64,000 bases of DNA from Streptomyces sp. HUAS ZL42 (GCF_040782645.1 NZ_CP160403.1:5057001-5121000); one strand, 5' to 3'; shown: positions 34,126 to 44,086, counted from the first letter of the stretch. Made by a program: numbers and translations. Notes: generated from the letters alone by a model not told the origin.

Positions 34126-35730
34126 TTACGGGGTGCTGGGGGACGGGGTGCCGGCCGTGCGGGAGGGAGGGCTGGGGGAAGGGGTCGGGGCGGGGGTGGG
34201 GGACGGGCTCGCTCCCGGTTGGTTCTCCTCCGGGAGGTGGCGGCTCACCTCCGCCGTCGTCAGACCCAGGCCGCCCAGTTTGATCTCGTCCCAGGCCTGG
34301 AGGCGGCGGGTGTCGCGGTCGAAGTAGAGGATCGACGCCTCGATCGGGTCGGGGTACTTGCCTTCCACGGCCCGCAGGCCGCTGCCGCCCGTCGATCCCT
34401 CCAAACGCAGGCGTGTGCCCTTCTCCATGACCTCCATCTCCGCGTGGTGCAGGTGGCCCGCCAGGACCATCGGCACCTCGCCGTCCGTCTCCCGCGCGGC
34501 GGAGGGCTCGTGGGCGATGGCCACGTCCACCGGCGTGCCCGCGGCGCGCTGCTCGCGCAGGGCCGCGGCCAGGCGGGCGCCCGCCGCCTCCTCCGACTCC
34601 TCGGCGCCCGGGGTGGTCGAGCGGTCGGGCGTGAACTGCGGGTCGCCGATGCCCGCGAAGCGCAGTCCCGCGATCGTCTGCGCCCGGCCGTCGTCGAGGA
34701 CGTGCACGTTCTTCATGCGCTCCAGGTAGCGCTGGGTGACCCTCGAGTCGTGGTTGCCCCTGACCCAGACGTACGGGGCTCCGAGGTCCTGGATCGGATC
34801 AAGGAACCCGTTCTCCGCCGCCGTGCCGTGGTCCATCGTGTCGCCGGAGTCGACGATCACGTTGACCTCGTACTGCTCCACCAGCGACGCGATGATCTTC
34901 CAGCTCGCCGGGTTGAGGTGGATGTCCGAGACGTGCAGGACGCGGATGGTCGTCGGGTCCGGCTGGTAGGTGGGGAGCGTGGAGGTGACGTCGTACAGCT
35001 TTGTCACGTTCGTCACCAGGCGTGCCAACTCCTTCTGGTAGACGTCGAATTCGGTGACGATGTTGCGGGCGTTGCCGACGAGGGACGGGGCCGAGGAGAG
35101 CAGGCCCGAGAAGCGCGGCTCCAGGACCGACTTCGGGTTCCAGGTGGCGTACGCCGTCGCTCCGGAGGCGGTGAGCAGGGCGAGGGCGAGGCCGCCCGCG
35201 GCCAGGGCGCGTCGTGGGCGGCGGTAGACGGCCAGGCCGAGAGCCGTCGCGCCCGTTATCACTGCCACGCAGGAGCGGACGGCGAGGTCGAAGGTGCCGT
35301 GTTCCACGTCGCGGGCGACCTCGTCCTGGAGGCCGGAGAGGCGTTCGGGGTGGTCGACGAGGGCCTGGGAACGGACCGGGTCGAGTTGGTCGACGTTGAC
35401 GTCCAGGCGGACGGGGGCGATGTGGCTGTCCAGTTGCAGGGCGCCGAGGGGCGAGACGTTGATCTTCGTGCCGCCGGTGAGGGAGGGGCGCAGGGTCATC
35501 GTCGTGTCCATGGGGCCGACGGGGGTTCGTACGTTCCCGACGACCAGCAGGCCGAGCCAGGCGCCGAGCAGGACGACGGCGAACATGCCGCACGCGCGGG
35601 CCAGGGGGTGGGGCTGGTGGACGAGTTCGAGGGTCGGCTGGGGGCGGCGGCGCGGGGTCAGGGCGCGCGGGGCTCTGCGTGTCCGGTTCAGGACGTTCAG
35701 GACGGCAGCGGGGACGCGGACGCGGACCAT
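34126..35730 (-). CDS. Membrane-anchored metallophosphoesterase
   Basis: 534-residue protein. Transmembrane segments lie at about residues 50-70 (FAVVLLGAWLGLLVVG), 160-180 and 190-210, with an extracytoplasmic loop between the first two. The C-terminal calcineurin-like domain has all five metal blocks: VSDIHLN, DSGDTMDHG, VRGNHDS, IAHEPS and AGHLHHAE. The tail is Pro/Ser/Thr-rich (SPSPTPAPTPSPSP), typical of wall-spanning linkers. It probably hydrolyses a phosphoester at the membrane; the substrate is unknown. The ATG at 35730 has a modest GGGA upstream. It is divergent from the zincin gene. Confidence 0.82.
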   Translation of the reverse strand: MVRVRVPAAVLNVLNRTRRAPRALTPRRRPQPTLELVHQPHPLARACGMFAVVLLGAWLGLLVVGNVRTPVGPMDTTMTLRPSLTGGTKINVSPLGALQLDSHIAPVRLDVNVDQLDPVRSQALVDHPERLSGLQDEVARDVEHGTFDLAVRSCVAVITGATALGLAVYRRPRRALAAGGLALALLTASGATAYATWNPKSVLEPRFSGLLSSAPSLVGNARNIVTEFDVYQKELARLVTNVTKLYDVTSTLPTYQPDPTTIRVLHVSDIHLNPASWKIIASLVEQYEVNVIVDSGDTMDHGTAAENGFLDPIQDLGAPYVWVRGNHDSRVTQRYLERMKNVHVLDDGRAQTIAGLRFAGIGDPQFTPDRSTTPGAEESEEAAGARLAAALREQRAAGTPVDVAIAHEPSAARETDGEVPMVLAGHLHHAEMEVMEKGTRLRLEGSTGGSGLRAVEGKYPDPIEASILYFDRDTRRLQAWDEIKLGGLGLTTAEVSRHLPEENQPGASPSPTPAPTPSPSPPSRTAGTPSPSTP

Positions 35731-35814
35731 TGGTCCCGTATGCCCAAATGAGTGGGTCGATATGCCGGGCGTCGGCGACTCTCCTCCGGGCGGCCCGTAC
35801 CGGAGAATGGGCCT

Positions 35815-36165
35815 GTGCTGGAGATGACGCGCGAGGAGTTCGAGGAACTGGTCGCCGAGGCGCTGGACCGGATTCCGTCGGAGTTGACACGGCTGATGGA
35901 CAACGTCGCGGTGTTCGTCGAGGACGAGCCCCCGACGGACGATCCCGAGCTGCTCGGGCTGTACGAGGGGACTCCGCTCACCGATCGTGGCGAGTGGTAC
36001 GCCGGAGTACTGCCCGACCGCATCACGATCTACCGCGGTCCCACGCTGCGGATGTGCGAGACGCGTGAGGACGTGGTCGCGGAGACCGAGGTGACGGTGG
36101 TGCACGAGATCGCCCATCACTTCGGGATCGACGACGCGCGGCTGCACGCACTCGGATACGGCTGA
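35815..36165 (+). CDS. Zincin-like metallopeptidase
   Basis: 116-residue protein of the short zincin family (DUF1025/MMP-like, metallopeptidase family). The motif HEIAHHFGIDD has His97, Glu98, His101 and a downstream Asp as third ligand. The N-terminal MTREEFEELVAEALDRIP is typical. No signal peptide is seen, so it is cytoplasmic; the natural substrate is unknown. GTG 35815 follows GGAG at nine bases; ATG 35824 is a shorter alternative. Confidence 0.85.
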   Translation: MLEMTREEFEELVAEALDRIPSELTRLMDNVAVFVEDEPPTDDPELLGLYEGTPLTDRGEWYAGVLPDRITIYRGPTLRMCETREDVVAETEVTVVHEIAHHFGIDDARLHALGYG

Positions 36166-36250
36166 TTCCCGTCGAACGGGCCGCGTGTCCTCTTGCGGGC
36201 GGCGGGAGTTGAGCATGTTGACTCGCTCACCCGCCCCCGGAGGTGGCTCC

Positions 36251-36772
36251 GTGCGCACCTTGTACGTACCCGTTCGTCTGGCCGCCATGGTCATGGCCGT
36301 CGCCGCTGCCGCCGGCTGCATGAGCGTGGGGGACGGCGACGGCAACGGGGCCGGGCCCTCGCAGTCGGCGGGGCGGCCGGGCGCGGCGGCGCCGGACGGG
36401 GGCTCGGCGGTGTCCGGTGGAGGCGCCGGGTTCGGCGGGGCGGCGGGCCGGGGAGAGCACGGCGACGGAAAGCACGGCAAGGGGAAGGACGGGGAGTCCG
36501 CCTCCCCCTCCGCCCTGCCCTCGGCGGGCGTGAGCGGGAGGGCGCCGGCCGGGGTGGTGCCGGGCCGGACCGTCCCGGGTGCGCCGGAGCCGACCAACGA
36601 GCCGCCGGCGCCGCCCCCGGGAGCCACCGAGCCGGACCCCACCCCGACCGAACAGCCGACGTCCGCCACCCCGGAGCCGACGGCCGCGGAGCCGTCGTCC
36701 TCCGCGCACGAGGACACCTCTCCGCAACTGGTGCAACGGGAGCCGGCTCCGGAGGCGGGGGCGGCGGCTTGA
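36251..36772 (+). CDS. Low-complexity putative lipoprotein
   Basis: 173 residues. The N-terminus MRTLYVPVRLAAMVMAVAAAAGC is a lipoprotein signal with lipobox-like AAGC. The rest is disordered: Gly/Ala-rich, then a Gly/Lys/His patch (GEHGDGKHGKGKDGE), then Pro/Thr/Glu-rich repeats ending in Ala. No folded domain is apparent, so it may be a surface linker or be secreted. GTG 36251 follows GGAGGTGG, which rules out the longer upstream frame. Confidence 0.6.
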   Translation: MRTLYVPVRLAAMVMAVAAAAGCMSVGDGDGNGAGPSQSAGRPGAAAPDGGSAVSGGGAGFGGAAGRGEHGDGKHGKGKDGESASPSALPSAGVSGRAPAGVVPGRTVPGAPEPTNEPPAPPPGATEPDPTPTEQPTSATPEPTAAEPSSSAHEDTSPQLVQREPAPEAGAAA

Positions 36773-37068
36773 GTGAGGCGGGCCCCGGATCGCTTGAGCT
36801 GTTGGCCCTGTCGGTATGAGCGGTCGGCGCCTCGGCGCCTCGGCAACCCACGGGCCGTGACCTGCGGCTATGGGCTCAATTTGCTTCGAGGGGTGCAGGG
36901 TGCGTATGGTGGTAGATCGTTTGATCCCATTTGCCCGGCGCCACCGCAGAGCGCGCCGTGTGGCGCGTACTCTCCCTTGCCGTGGCGGACCGCATAGAGG
37001 CGGTCGTATTGCGAATCACGGAGTTGACGGGCGCGTGCCGACGAGACTCCGGAAGGTTTCGCATACGC
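36773..37068 (+). promoter_or_regulatory. Upstream region of the DEAD-box helicase gene
   Basis: 296 bases without a gene. It includes AT-richer segments near 36885-36935 (TGCGTATGGTGGTAGATCG) that may hold the promoter, leaving a long 5' leader of more than 100 bases. Long leaders are common for cold-responsive RNA helicases, but nothing here proves such control. Confidence 0.35.
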
Positions 37069-39210
37069 ATGTCCATTTCCAGTACTGATCACGTCGTCGT
37101 GCCCGAGAACGGCGAGAACGACTCCGTCGAGGAGACCCCCGAGGTCACCTTCGCGGACCTCGGTCTCCCCGAGGGCGTCGTGCGCAAGCTCGCGCAGAAC
37201 GGCGTGACGGTCCCCTTCCCGATCCAGGCCGCGACCATTCCGGACGCCCTGGCCGGAAAGGACGTCCTCGGCCGTGGCCGCACCGGCTCCGGCAAGACCC
37301 TCTCCTTCGGTCTGCCGACCCTGGCCACGCTGGCCGGCGGTCGCACCGAGAAGCACAAGCCGCGCGCCGTGATCCTCACGCCGACCCGTGAGCTCGCCAT
37401 GCAGGTCGCCGACGCGCTGCAGCCGTACGGCGACGTCCTCGGCCTGAAGATGAAGGTCGTCTGCGGCGGTACCTCCATGGGCAACCAGATCTACGCCCTC
37501 GAGCGCGGCGTCGACATCCTCGTCGCCACCCCCGGCCGCCTCCGCGACATCATCAACCGCGGCGCCTGCTCCCTGGAGAACGTGCAGATCGCCGTCCTCG
37601 ACGAGGCCGACCAGATGTCCGACCTGGGCTTCCTGCCCGAGGTGACGGAGCTGCTCGACCAGGTCCCGGCGGGCGGCCAGCGCATGCTCTTCTCCGCGAC
37701 GATGGAGAACGAGATCAAGACCCTCGTCGACCGGTACCTCGACGAGCCCGTCTCGCACGAGGTCGACGCCGCCCAGGGCGCCGTCACGACGATGTCCCAC
37801 CACATCCTCATCGTGAAGCCCAAGGACAAGGCGCCGGTCACGGCCGCGATCGCCTCCCGCAAGGGCCGCACCATCATCTTCGTCCGCACCCAGCTGGGCG
37901 CCGACCGCGTCGCCGAGCAGCTGCGCGACGCGGGCGTGAAGGCCGACGCGCTGCACGGCGGCATGACCCAGGGCGCGCGGACGCGGACGCTGGCGGACTT
38001 CAAGGACGGGTACGTCAACGTCCTGGTCGCGACGGACGTCGCCGCCCGCGGTATCCACGTGGACGGCATCGACCTGGTCCTGAACGTGGACCCGGCCGGC
38101 GACCACAAGGACTATCTGCACCGGGCGGGCCGTACGGCGCGCGCGGGCCGCACCGGCACGGTCGTGTCCCTGTCCCTCCCGCACCAGCGCCGCACGATCT
38201 TCCGCCTGATGGAGGACGCCGGCGTCGACGCCGCACGCCACATCATCCAGAGCAGCGCCGCGTTCGACCCGGAGGTCGCCGAGATCACCGGCGCCCGGTC
38301 CATGACCGAGGTCCAGGCCGAGTCCGTGGGCAACGCCGCCCAGCAGGCCGAGCGCGAGGTCGCCCACCTCACCAAGCAACTGGAGCGCGCACAGCGGCGT
38401 GCCACCGAGCTGCGCGAGGAGGCGGACCGGCTGGTCGCCAGGGTCGCGCGCGAGCGTGGTGAGGACCCGGAGGCCGCGGTTGCGCAGGCGCAGACGGAGT
38501 CGGTCGAGACGGTGGAGTCCACCAAGTCCGCCGAGTCCGCGGAGACGCGGGTCGAGGCCGAGGTCTCCGTGCCGGAGCAGCGGGCCGCGCAGGACGTCGA
38601 GCGGGTGGAGCGTACGGAGCGTCGGGAGCGCCGCGACGACCGGGGCGGGCGCCCCTTCGACCGTGACCGTGACCGTGGTTTCGAGCGTCGTGACGACCGG
38701 GGTGGCTTCCGCCGCGACGACCGGGGCGGGTTCAACCGCGACCGGGACAACGACCGCCGTTCGTTCGAGCGCCGCGACGACCGTGGCGGCTTCCGCCGCG
38801 ACGACCGTCGTGACGACCGCCGTCCGGCCGACCGCGACCGCGCCCGCGGCTTCGAGCGCCGGGACGGCGACCGCCGTTCGTTCGAGCGTCGTGACGACCG
38901 TGGTGGCTTCCGCCGCGACGACCGTCGTGACGACCGCCGTCCGGCCGACCGCGAGCGTGGCTTCAACCGTGACGAGCGTGGCGGCCGTTCCCACGACCGC
39001 CGTGACGACCGGGGCGGTTTCCGCCGGGACGACCGTGCCGGCCACCGTGGCAGCGACCGCCCCTTCAACCGCGACCGCCGCGACGACCGCCCGGGCTTCC
39101 GTTCCGGCGGCCACGAGCGCCCGTACGGCCGCCGCGACGACCACCGCGGCAACGGCTCCTTCGGCGGCGGCCGCCGCGAGGACAAGCCGCGCTGGAAGCG
39201 CAACGGCTGA
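37069..39210 (+). CDS. DEAD-box RNA helicase with RDD-rich tail
   Basis: 713 residues. The helicase core shows Q motif FPIQ (50-53), motif I GRTGSGKT (70-77), PTRELA, motif II DEAD (178-181), SAT near 209-211, and motif VI HRAGRTARAGRTG. After about residue 445 comes a coiled coil, then from about 515 a very repetitive tail of RRDDRGGFRRDDR-type units, rich in Arg, Asp, Gly and Phe. Such tails bind RNA without sequence preference and can drive condensates. It fits a RhlE/DeaD-type factor for RNA unfolding and decay. ATG 37069 follows GGAAGG at 12 bases. Confidence 0.92.
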   Translation: MSISSTDHVVVPENGENDSVEETPEVTFADLGLPEGVVRKLAQNGVTVPFPIQAATIPDALAGKDVLGRGRTGSGKTLSFGLPTLATLAGGRTEKHKPRAVILTPTRELAMQVADALQPYGDVLGLKMKVVCGGTSMGNQIYALERGVDILVATPGRLRDIINRGACSLENVQIAVLDEADQMSDLGFLPEVTELLDQVPAGGQRMLFSATMENEIKTLVDRYLDEPVSHEVDAAQGAVTTMSHHILIVKPKDKAPVTAAIASRKGRTIIFVRTQLGADRVAEQLRDAGVKADALHGGMTQGARTRTLADFKDGYVNVLVATDVAARGIHVDGIDLVLNVDPAGDHKDYLHRAGRTARAGRTGTVVSLSLPHQRRTIFRLMEDAGVDAARHIIQSSAAFDPEVAEITGARSMTEVQAESVGNAAQQAEREVAHLTKQLERAQRRATELREEADRLVARVARERGEDPEAAVAQAQTESVETVESTKSAESAETRVEAEVSVPEQRAAQDVERVERTERRERRDDRGGRPFDRDRDRGFERRDDRGGFRRDDRGGFNRDRDNDRRSFERRDDRGGFRRDDRRDDRRPADRDRARGFERRDGDRRSFERRDDRGGFRRDDRRDDRRPADRERGFNRDERGGRSHDRRDDRGGFRRDDRAGHRGSDRPFNRDRRDDRPGFRSGGHERPYGRRDDHRGNGSFGGGRREDKPRWKRNG

Positions 39211-39240
39211 CGGCCCGTCGCCCGAGGTGACTGAACACTG

Positions 39241-39274
39241 AGCGCCGTGACCCCCACTGCGGGGTCACGGCGCT
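39241..39274 (+). terminator. Terminator after the helicase gene
   Basis: AGCGCCGTGACCCC (39241-39254) pairs perfectly with GGGGTCACGGCGCT (39261-39274), 30 bases after the stop. Confidence 0.85.
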
Positions 39275-39421
39275 GAGTCGTGTCCGGTCTCGTCGCTGCA
39301 CACCGGTCAGAAAACGCTCTCCGATGATTCTGTGAAGTGACTGTAAGATCAGTCGACTTGTGAGACGGATGCGATGGCCGGGGGGCCAGGGGCACTGGTG
39401 AACGGCTTCGGGGAGGGTTCC

Positions 39422-42400
39422 TTGGCTCGTCATGGCTTCGTACGTCTGCGTTTGGTAGCCGCCTCGGCGGTACTGGCGGCCGGGCTGGGCCCGCTGCTGC
39501 CGTCGACCGCGGTCGCCGACGTGCCGCAGGAGACGGTTGTGCCGGCGGCGTTGCGCAGTACGTACACCTCGGGCGCGCTCTACGGCGGGTCCACGTACTC
39601 CGGGCACGACGGCGCCGGTTCCCAGGGCGTGTTCCACAGCCTGGAGGGATCCGGGCTGGTCTGGACGCGGTACGCGGACGGCACATCCGTCAAGGTCGTC
39701 CATCCGACGGGATTCACCACCTACTACACGACCGGTGGTGACGTTCTCGCGTATCGCTACGCCGACGGCCGGGTCGATCTGTGGAACGCGGCCGACGGCA
39801 CCACACGCACCGTCCGGACCCCCGAGGGCCTGACCCTGCTCACCGCCTACGGCGACCTGGCTGTCGCCTACCGGCAGGTGAAGGACGAGAGCGGGACGAC
39901 GATCCAGCGGGACATGCACCTGCTGTTCCCTGAGGCCGACGGCAGCACGCGTGACGTACAGGTGACCGGGCTGCCCGAGGGGTACATCCTCGGGCAGCCC
40001 AAGGGCGGTGACGCCGACGGGCTGTTGTTCAGTGCTGGACGGCCGGGTGGTGGCACGTATCTGTCGGTCATGGTCGACCGCAGGACGGGACAGGTACAGA
40101 GCTGGACGCCGCCGGGCTCCAAGGTCTACAAGAATGCTCAGGTCACCGGCGACCACGTGGTCCTCTTCAACCTCAGCGAAGCGGCCGTCCAGGTCTTCTC
40201 CCGCTCCGACCTGTCCGCCGCCCCGGTCGAGGTCACGCTGGACGGCGGCGGCACGAACCCGGCGCAGGACCTCGCTGTGGTCGGCGACTGGCTGGTCACC
40301 CGGCCCGGCACGGCAGTGATCGCCAAGCCCATCGCGAGTGGTCCCTCGACGACCCTGATGCCCGCGTCGAACGTCCACACCTCCGCCGTCTCCGACGGCA
40401 GCGCCGTGGCCGTCGGCCGCACCGCCGCCGCCGAGGACGACTGGGGCGTCCAGCGCATCCAGCCGGGCCCCGACGGCAGCCCGCTCGTCACCCAGGTCAA
40501 GGCGCTGCCCAAACCGCCGTACAAGATCCAGGGGCTCGCCCTGGACCAGGGGAAGCTCGTCGTCGCCGATCCCAGTTACGCCGGATACCGCGACACCTAC
40601 GGGCGGACCGTCGCCGCGACGGGGACGCCGACGTTCGGGGAGCGCTCGTCGTACGACGGGAGGGAAACGTTCCTGGCCTCGTGCCCGGTGACGGACGTCG
40701 GGTGCTCCCAACTGTTCGGTACGGCCGACGGGCGGGCCGCCTGGCTGGAGCGCGGGTCGGGCCAGTACGACTGGCTCAGGACCAACGGGCCCGGTGACTA
40801 CGACTATTGGGAGAGCGCCGTCCCGGCCGGTGGACGGATCACCGACGTCTCCGGCGCGTACGTGGTCTACACGACGCCCGCCGAGCAGTACGTCTACAAG
40901 ATCGGCAACGGCGGCGCGGTTGTCACCCGCACGCCTGGCCCGGCTGCCCTCTCCGGCGACGTCCTGTGGACCGCGGGCGCGGCTCCTGGCACCGTCACCG
41001 CGTACAACCTGACGACGAAGAAGACCACCGAGACCCTCACCACCGACGCCGACTGCACGCCCACGGAGCTCCAGGCGCTGGGCCGCTGGCTCTACTGGAA
41101 CTGCGGCGACAAGGCCGGGGTCTACGACCGTACGGCGAAGAAGTCCGTGCCCGTCCCGGCCGACGAGGCCAAGCTCGGCGACGGGTACGTCGTCACGCAC
41201 GACAAGCAGGCCGGGAAGCTGACGCTGACGACGGTCGCGGACGGCACGGCTGCGAGCCGGGTGATCGGCGATCTGCCCGACACCGGGGTCTCGCAGCGGG
41301 ACGTGCGCTGGACGGTCGACGAGTCCGGGGCCAATGCCGCCTACGTCGACGGCCGGGAGCGCGTGCACCTCGTCCCGTCCGGTGTGCCGCAGCAGCAGCT
41401 GGGGCTGCTGGAGCCGGCGCAGAGCGTGCCGGGGATCGACGTGACGCAGCCCGGCAACCTCACGACCGTACTGCTGTCGAAGCCGGCGGCGAGCTGGCGG
41501 TTGACCGTGCGGGACAAGGCGACCGGCAAGTTCGTCGACGGCATGGACGGCGGCGGCGTGCGGGGCGAGCTGAAGGTCGGGTGGGACGGCGTCAACGGCA
41601 TCACGGTCCTCCCCAACGGCACGTACGACTGGACGCTCACGGTCACTCCCGCGGACGGCGTCGGCGCTCCGCTGGAGGTGCGGGGCACGGTCCGACTGGT
41701 CAGAGGCAGCGCTGTGTTCCACGACTACGTGGGTCCCGCGTCGCTCCCGGACGGCGTCGGCGACCTCCTCACCCTCAACTCCTCGGGCGCCCTGACCTAC
41801 CAGCAGGGCACCGGCAAGGGCACGTTCTCCGGGAAGGTCACCGGCACCGGTTGGCCCACGACGATCAGGGCGGTGCCCATCGGGGATCTGAGCGGTGACC
41901 GCTGCAACGACGTCCTGGTCCGGCTGAGCAGCGGTGTCCTGCGCCTGTACAAGCCGTCCTGCGGGGCGGCGCTGAAGCCGTCGACGCCGTACACGACGCT
42001 CGGCCCCGGCTGGAACCAGTACGACGTCCTGACGTCGCCCGGCGATGTGACCAAGGACGGTCGCCCGGACCTGATCGCCCGCAACCCGTCGACCGGCGCG
42101 GTGTACCTGTACAAGGGCACCAGCACGGGCACGCTGGCCGCGCGCGTGAAGCTCTACGACAACTGGAAGGCCTACAAGAAGGTCGTCGGCGTCGGTGATC
42201 TGAACGGTGACGGTGTCGGTGATCTGCTGGCGCAGGACAAGTCGAACAACCTTTACCGGTATCTCGGGACGGGCAAGGGCACGTTCTCCGGGCGGGTGAG
42301 GCTGTTCGCCAACTGGGGCGGTTCGTACAACGTGGTCGTGGGTGTCGGGGACATCACCGGGGACGGGAAGGCCGACCTGGTGGCGCGGGACACCGCGGGT

Positions 42401-42493
42401 GTGCTGTACCGGATCCCGGGCACCGGGACGGGCACGTTCGGGTCCCGGGTGAAGATCGCTACCGGGTGGCAGGGCTACAAGGGCCTTTTCTAG
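39422..42493 (+). CDS. Secreted FG-GAP/VCBS repeat protein
   Basis: Large exported protein of 1,023 residues. The signal peptide runs to about residue 32 (LVAASAVLAAGLGPLLPSTAVA). The middle looks like a beta-propeller rich in VxTY/DGR blades. A small beta-sandwich (PNGTYDWTLTVTPADG) is followed by four C-terminal FG-GAP-type repeats with calcium-loop motifs: LSGDRCNDVLV, VTKDGRPDLIA, LNGDGVGDLLA and ITGDGKADLVA. These modules bind surfaces or sugars. I chose TTG 39422 because GGGGAGGG precedes it at the right distance and the signal peptide then starts cleanly; ATG 39374 is an in-frame alternative lacking a good site. Confidence 0.82.
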   Translation: MARHGFVRLRLVAASAVLAAGLGPLLPSTAVADVPQETVVPAALRSTYTSGALYGGSTYSGHDGAGSQGVFHSLEGSGLVWTRYADGTSVKVVHPTGFTTYYTTGGDVLAYRYADGRVDLWNAADGTTRTVRTPEGLTLLTAYGDLAVAYRQVKDESGTTIQRDMHLLFPEADGSTRDVQVTGLPEGYILGQPKGGDADGLLFSAGRPGGGTYLSVMVDRRTGQVQSWTPPGSKVYKNAQVTGDHVVLFNLSEAAVQVFSRSDLSAAPVEVTLDGGGTNPAQDLAVVGDWLVTRPGTAVIAKPIASGPSTTLMPASNVHTSAVSDGSAVAVGRTAAAEDDWGVQRIQPGPDGSPLVTQVKALPKPPYKIQGLALDQGKLVVADPSYAGYRDTYGRTVAATGTPTFGERSSYDGRETFLASCPVTDVGCSQLFGTADGRAAWLERGSGQYDWLRTNGPGDYDYWESAVPAGGRITDVSGAYVVYTTPAEQYVYKIGNGGAVVTRTPGPAALSGDVLWTAGAAPGTVTAYNLTTKKTTETLTTDADCTPTELQALGRWLYWNCGDKAGVYDRTAKKSVPVPADEAKLGDGYVVTHDKQAGKLTLTTVADGTAASRVIGDLPDTGVSQRDVRWTVDESGANAAYVDGRERVHLVPSGVPQQQLGLLEPAQSVPGIDVTQPGNLTTVLLSKPAASWRLTVRDKATGKFVDGMDGGGVRGELKVGWDGVNGITVLPNGTYDWTLTVTPADGVGAPLEVRGTVRLVRGSAVFHDYVGPASLPDGVGDLLTLNSSGALTYQQGTGKGTFSGKVTGTGWPTTIRAVPIGDLSGDRCNDVLVRLSSGVLRLYKPSCGAALKPSTPYTTLGPGWNQYDVLTSPGDVTKDGRPDLIARNPSTGAVYLYKGTSTGTLAARVKLYDNWKAYKKVVGVGDLNGDGVGDLLAQDKSNNLYRYLGTGKGTFSGRVRLFANWGGSYNVVVGVGDITGDGKADLVARDTAGVLYRIPGTGTGTFGSRVKIATGWQGYKGLF

Positions 42494-42541
42494 CCAAGTT
42501 GTGACGTGTGTCACGGCACCAGTGTGGGAATCGCTGGGGGC

Positions 42542-44086
42542 ATGACAGATGACGCCATAGCGAGTGGGCAGTCGGGCCTCTCCGACGAAGAACGGCTTGC
42601 CCAGCTCGGCTACACGCAGGTCCTTGCCCGCCGCATGTCGGCGTTCTCCAACTACGCGGTCTCCTTCACGATCATCTCGGTCCTGTCGGGCTGCCTGACG
42701 CTGTACCTCTTCGGTATGAACACGGGCGGCCCGGCCGTGATCACCTGGGGTTGGGTGGCCGTAGGCCTGATGACCCTCTTCGTCGGCCTGTCGATGGCCG
42801 AGATCTGTTCGGCGTACCCGACGTCGGCGGGCCTGTACTTCTGGGCGCACCGGCTCGCGCCCCCGCGTTCGGCCGCCGCGTGGGCGTGGTTCACGGGCTG
42901 GTTCAACGTGCTGGGCCAGGTCGCGGTGACCGCGGGCATCGACTTCGGGGCTGCGTCCTTCCTCGGTGCGTACCTGAACCTGCAGTTCGACTTCGAGGTG
43001 ACACCGGGCCGTACGGTCCTGCTCTTCGCGGCGATCCTCCTGCTGCACGGCCTGCTGAACACGTTCGGCGTACGGATCGTCGCCCTCCTGAACAGCGTGA
43101 GCGTGTGGTGGCACGTGCTGGGGGTCGCCGTGATCGTCGGCGCGCTGACCTTCGTACCGGACAAGCACCAGTCGGCGTCCTTCGTCTTCGGCGAGTTCGT
43201 GAACAACACCGGCTGGGGCAGCGGGGTGTACGTGGTGCTGCTGGGCCTGCTGATGGCCCAGTACACCTTCACGGGCTACGACGCCTCGGCCCACATGACG
43301 GAGGAGACGCACGACGCGTCGACGGCGGGCCCGAAGGGCATCGTGCAGTCCATCTGGACGTCATGGATCGCCGGATTCGTCCTCCTGCTCGGCTTCACCT
43401 TCGCGATCCAGTCCTACGACGGTGCCCTCAACTCCCCGACCGGCGCCCCGCCCGCGCAGATCCTGCTCGACGCACTGGGCGCGACGGCGGGCAAGCTGCT
43501 CCTGCTGATCGTGATCGGCGCGCAGCTGTTCTGCGGAATGGCGTCGGTGACGGCCAACAGCCGCATGATCTACGCGTTTTCACGCGACGGGGCGCTGCCC
43601 TTCTCGCACGTGTGGCACACGGTGAGTCCGCGCACCCGTACGCCGGTGGCGGCCGTGTGGCTGGCGGCGGGCGGAGCCCTGGTGCTCGGTCTCCCCTACC
43701 TGATCAATGTCACGGCTTACGCGGCTGTCACGTCCATCGCCGTCATCGGCCTCTACATCGCGTACGTCATCCCGACGCTGCTGCGGGTGCGAAAGGGTGA
43801 CGGCTTCCAGCGCGGGCCCTGGCATCTGGGCCGCTGGTCGAAGGCGATCGGTGTGGTGTCGGTGGCGTGGGTCGGCGTGATCACGGTGCTGTTCATGCTG
43901 CCCCAGGTCTCCCCCGTCACGTGGGAGACCTTCAACTACGCCCCGGTCGCCGTCCTGGTCGTCCTCGGCTTCGCGGCGATCTGGTGGCTGGCCTCGGCCC
44001 GGAAGTGGTTCCTCAACCCCGACCACGAACGCACCCGCGCCCGCGAGGCGGCCCGCAAGGGCGCACCCGAACCGGTCGATCCCTGA
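42542..44086 (+). CDS. APC-superfamily amino-acid permease
   Basis: Membrane transporter of 514 residues with about twelve hydrophobic segments. The first helix region reads LARRMSAFSNYAVSFTIISVLSG in two pieces, followed by GGPAVITWGWVAV and SMAEICSAYPTSAGLYFWA, typical of GABA/choline-type permeases. A conserved cytoplasmic loop has GYDASAHMTEET, and helix 8 has NSRMIYAFSRDGALP. The substrate is probably an amino acid, GABA or a polyamine. ATG 42542 follows GGGGG. It lies 48 bases after the FG-GAP gene. Confidence 0.9.
   Translation: MTDDAIASGQSGLSDEERLAQLGYTQVLARRMSAFSNYAVSFTIISVLSGCLTLYLFGMNTGGPAVITWGWVAVGLMTLFVGLSMAEICSAYPTSAGLYFWAHRLAPPRSAAAWAWFTGWFNVLGQVAVTAGIDFGAASFLGAYLNLQFDFEVTPGRTVLLFAAILLLHGLLNTFGVRIVALLNSVSVWWHVLGVAVIVGALTFVPDKHQSASFVFGEFVNNTGWGSGVYVVLLGLLMAQYTFTGYDASAHMTEETHDASTAGPKGIVQSIWTSWIAGFVLLLGFTFAIQSYDGALNSPTGAPPAQILLDALGATAGKLLLLIVIGAQLFCGMASVTANSRMIYAFSRDGALPFSHVWHTVSPRTRTPVAAVWLAAGGALVLGLPYLINVTAYAAVTSIAVIGLYIAYVIPTLLRVRKGDGFQRGPWHLGRWSKAIGVVSVAWVGVITVLFMLPQVSPVTWETFNYAPVAVLVVLGFAAIWWLASARKWFLNPDHERTRAREAARKGAPEPVDP

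Noticed and set aside
39065..43312. 1,415-codon minus-strand open frame opposite the FG-GAP protein and permease
   Set aside because: It spans two real genes and a terminator and shows no family likeness.
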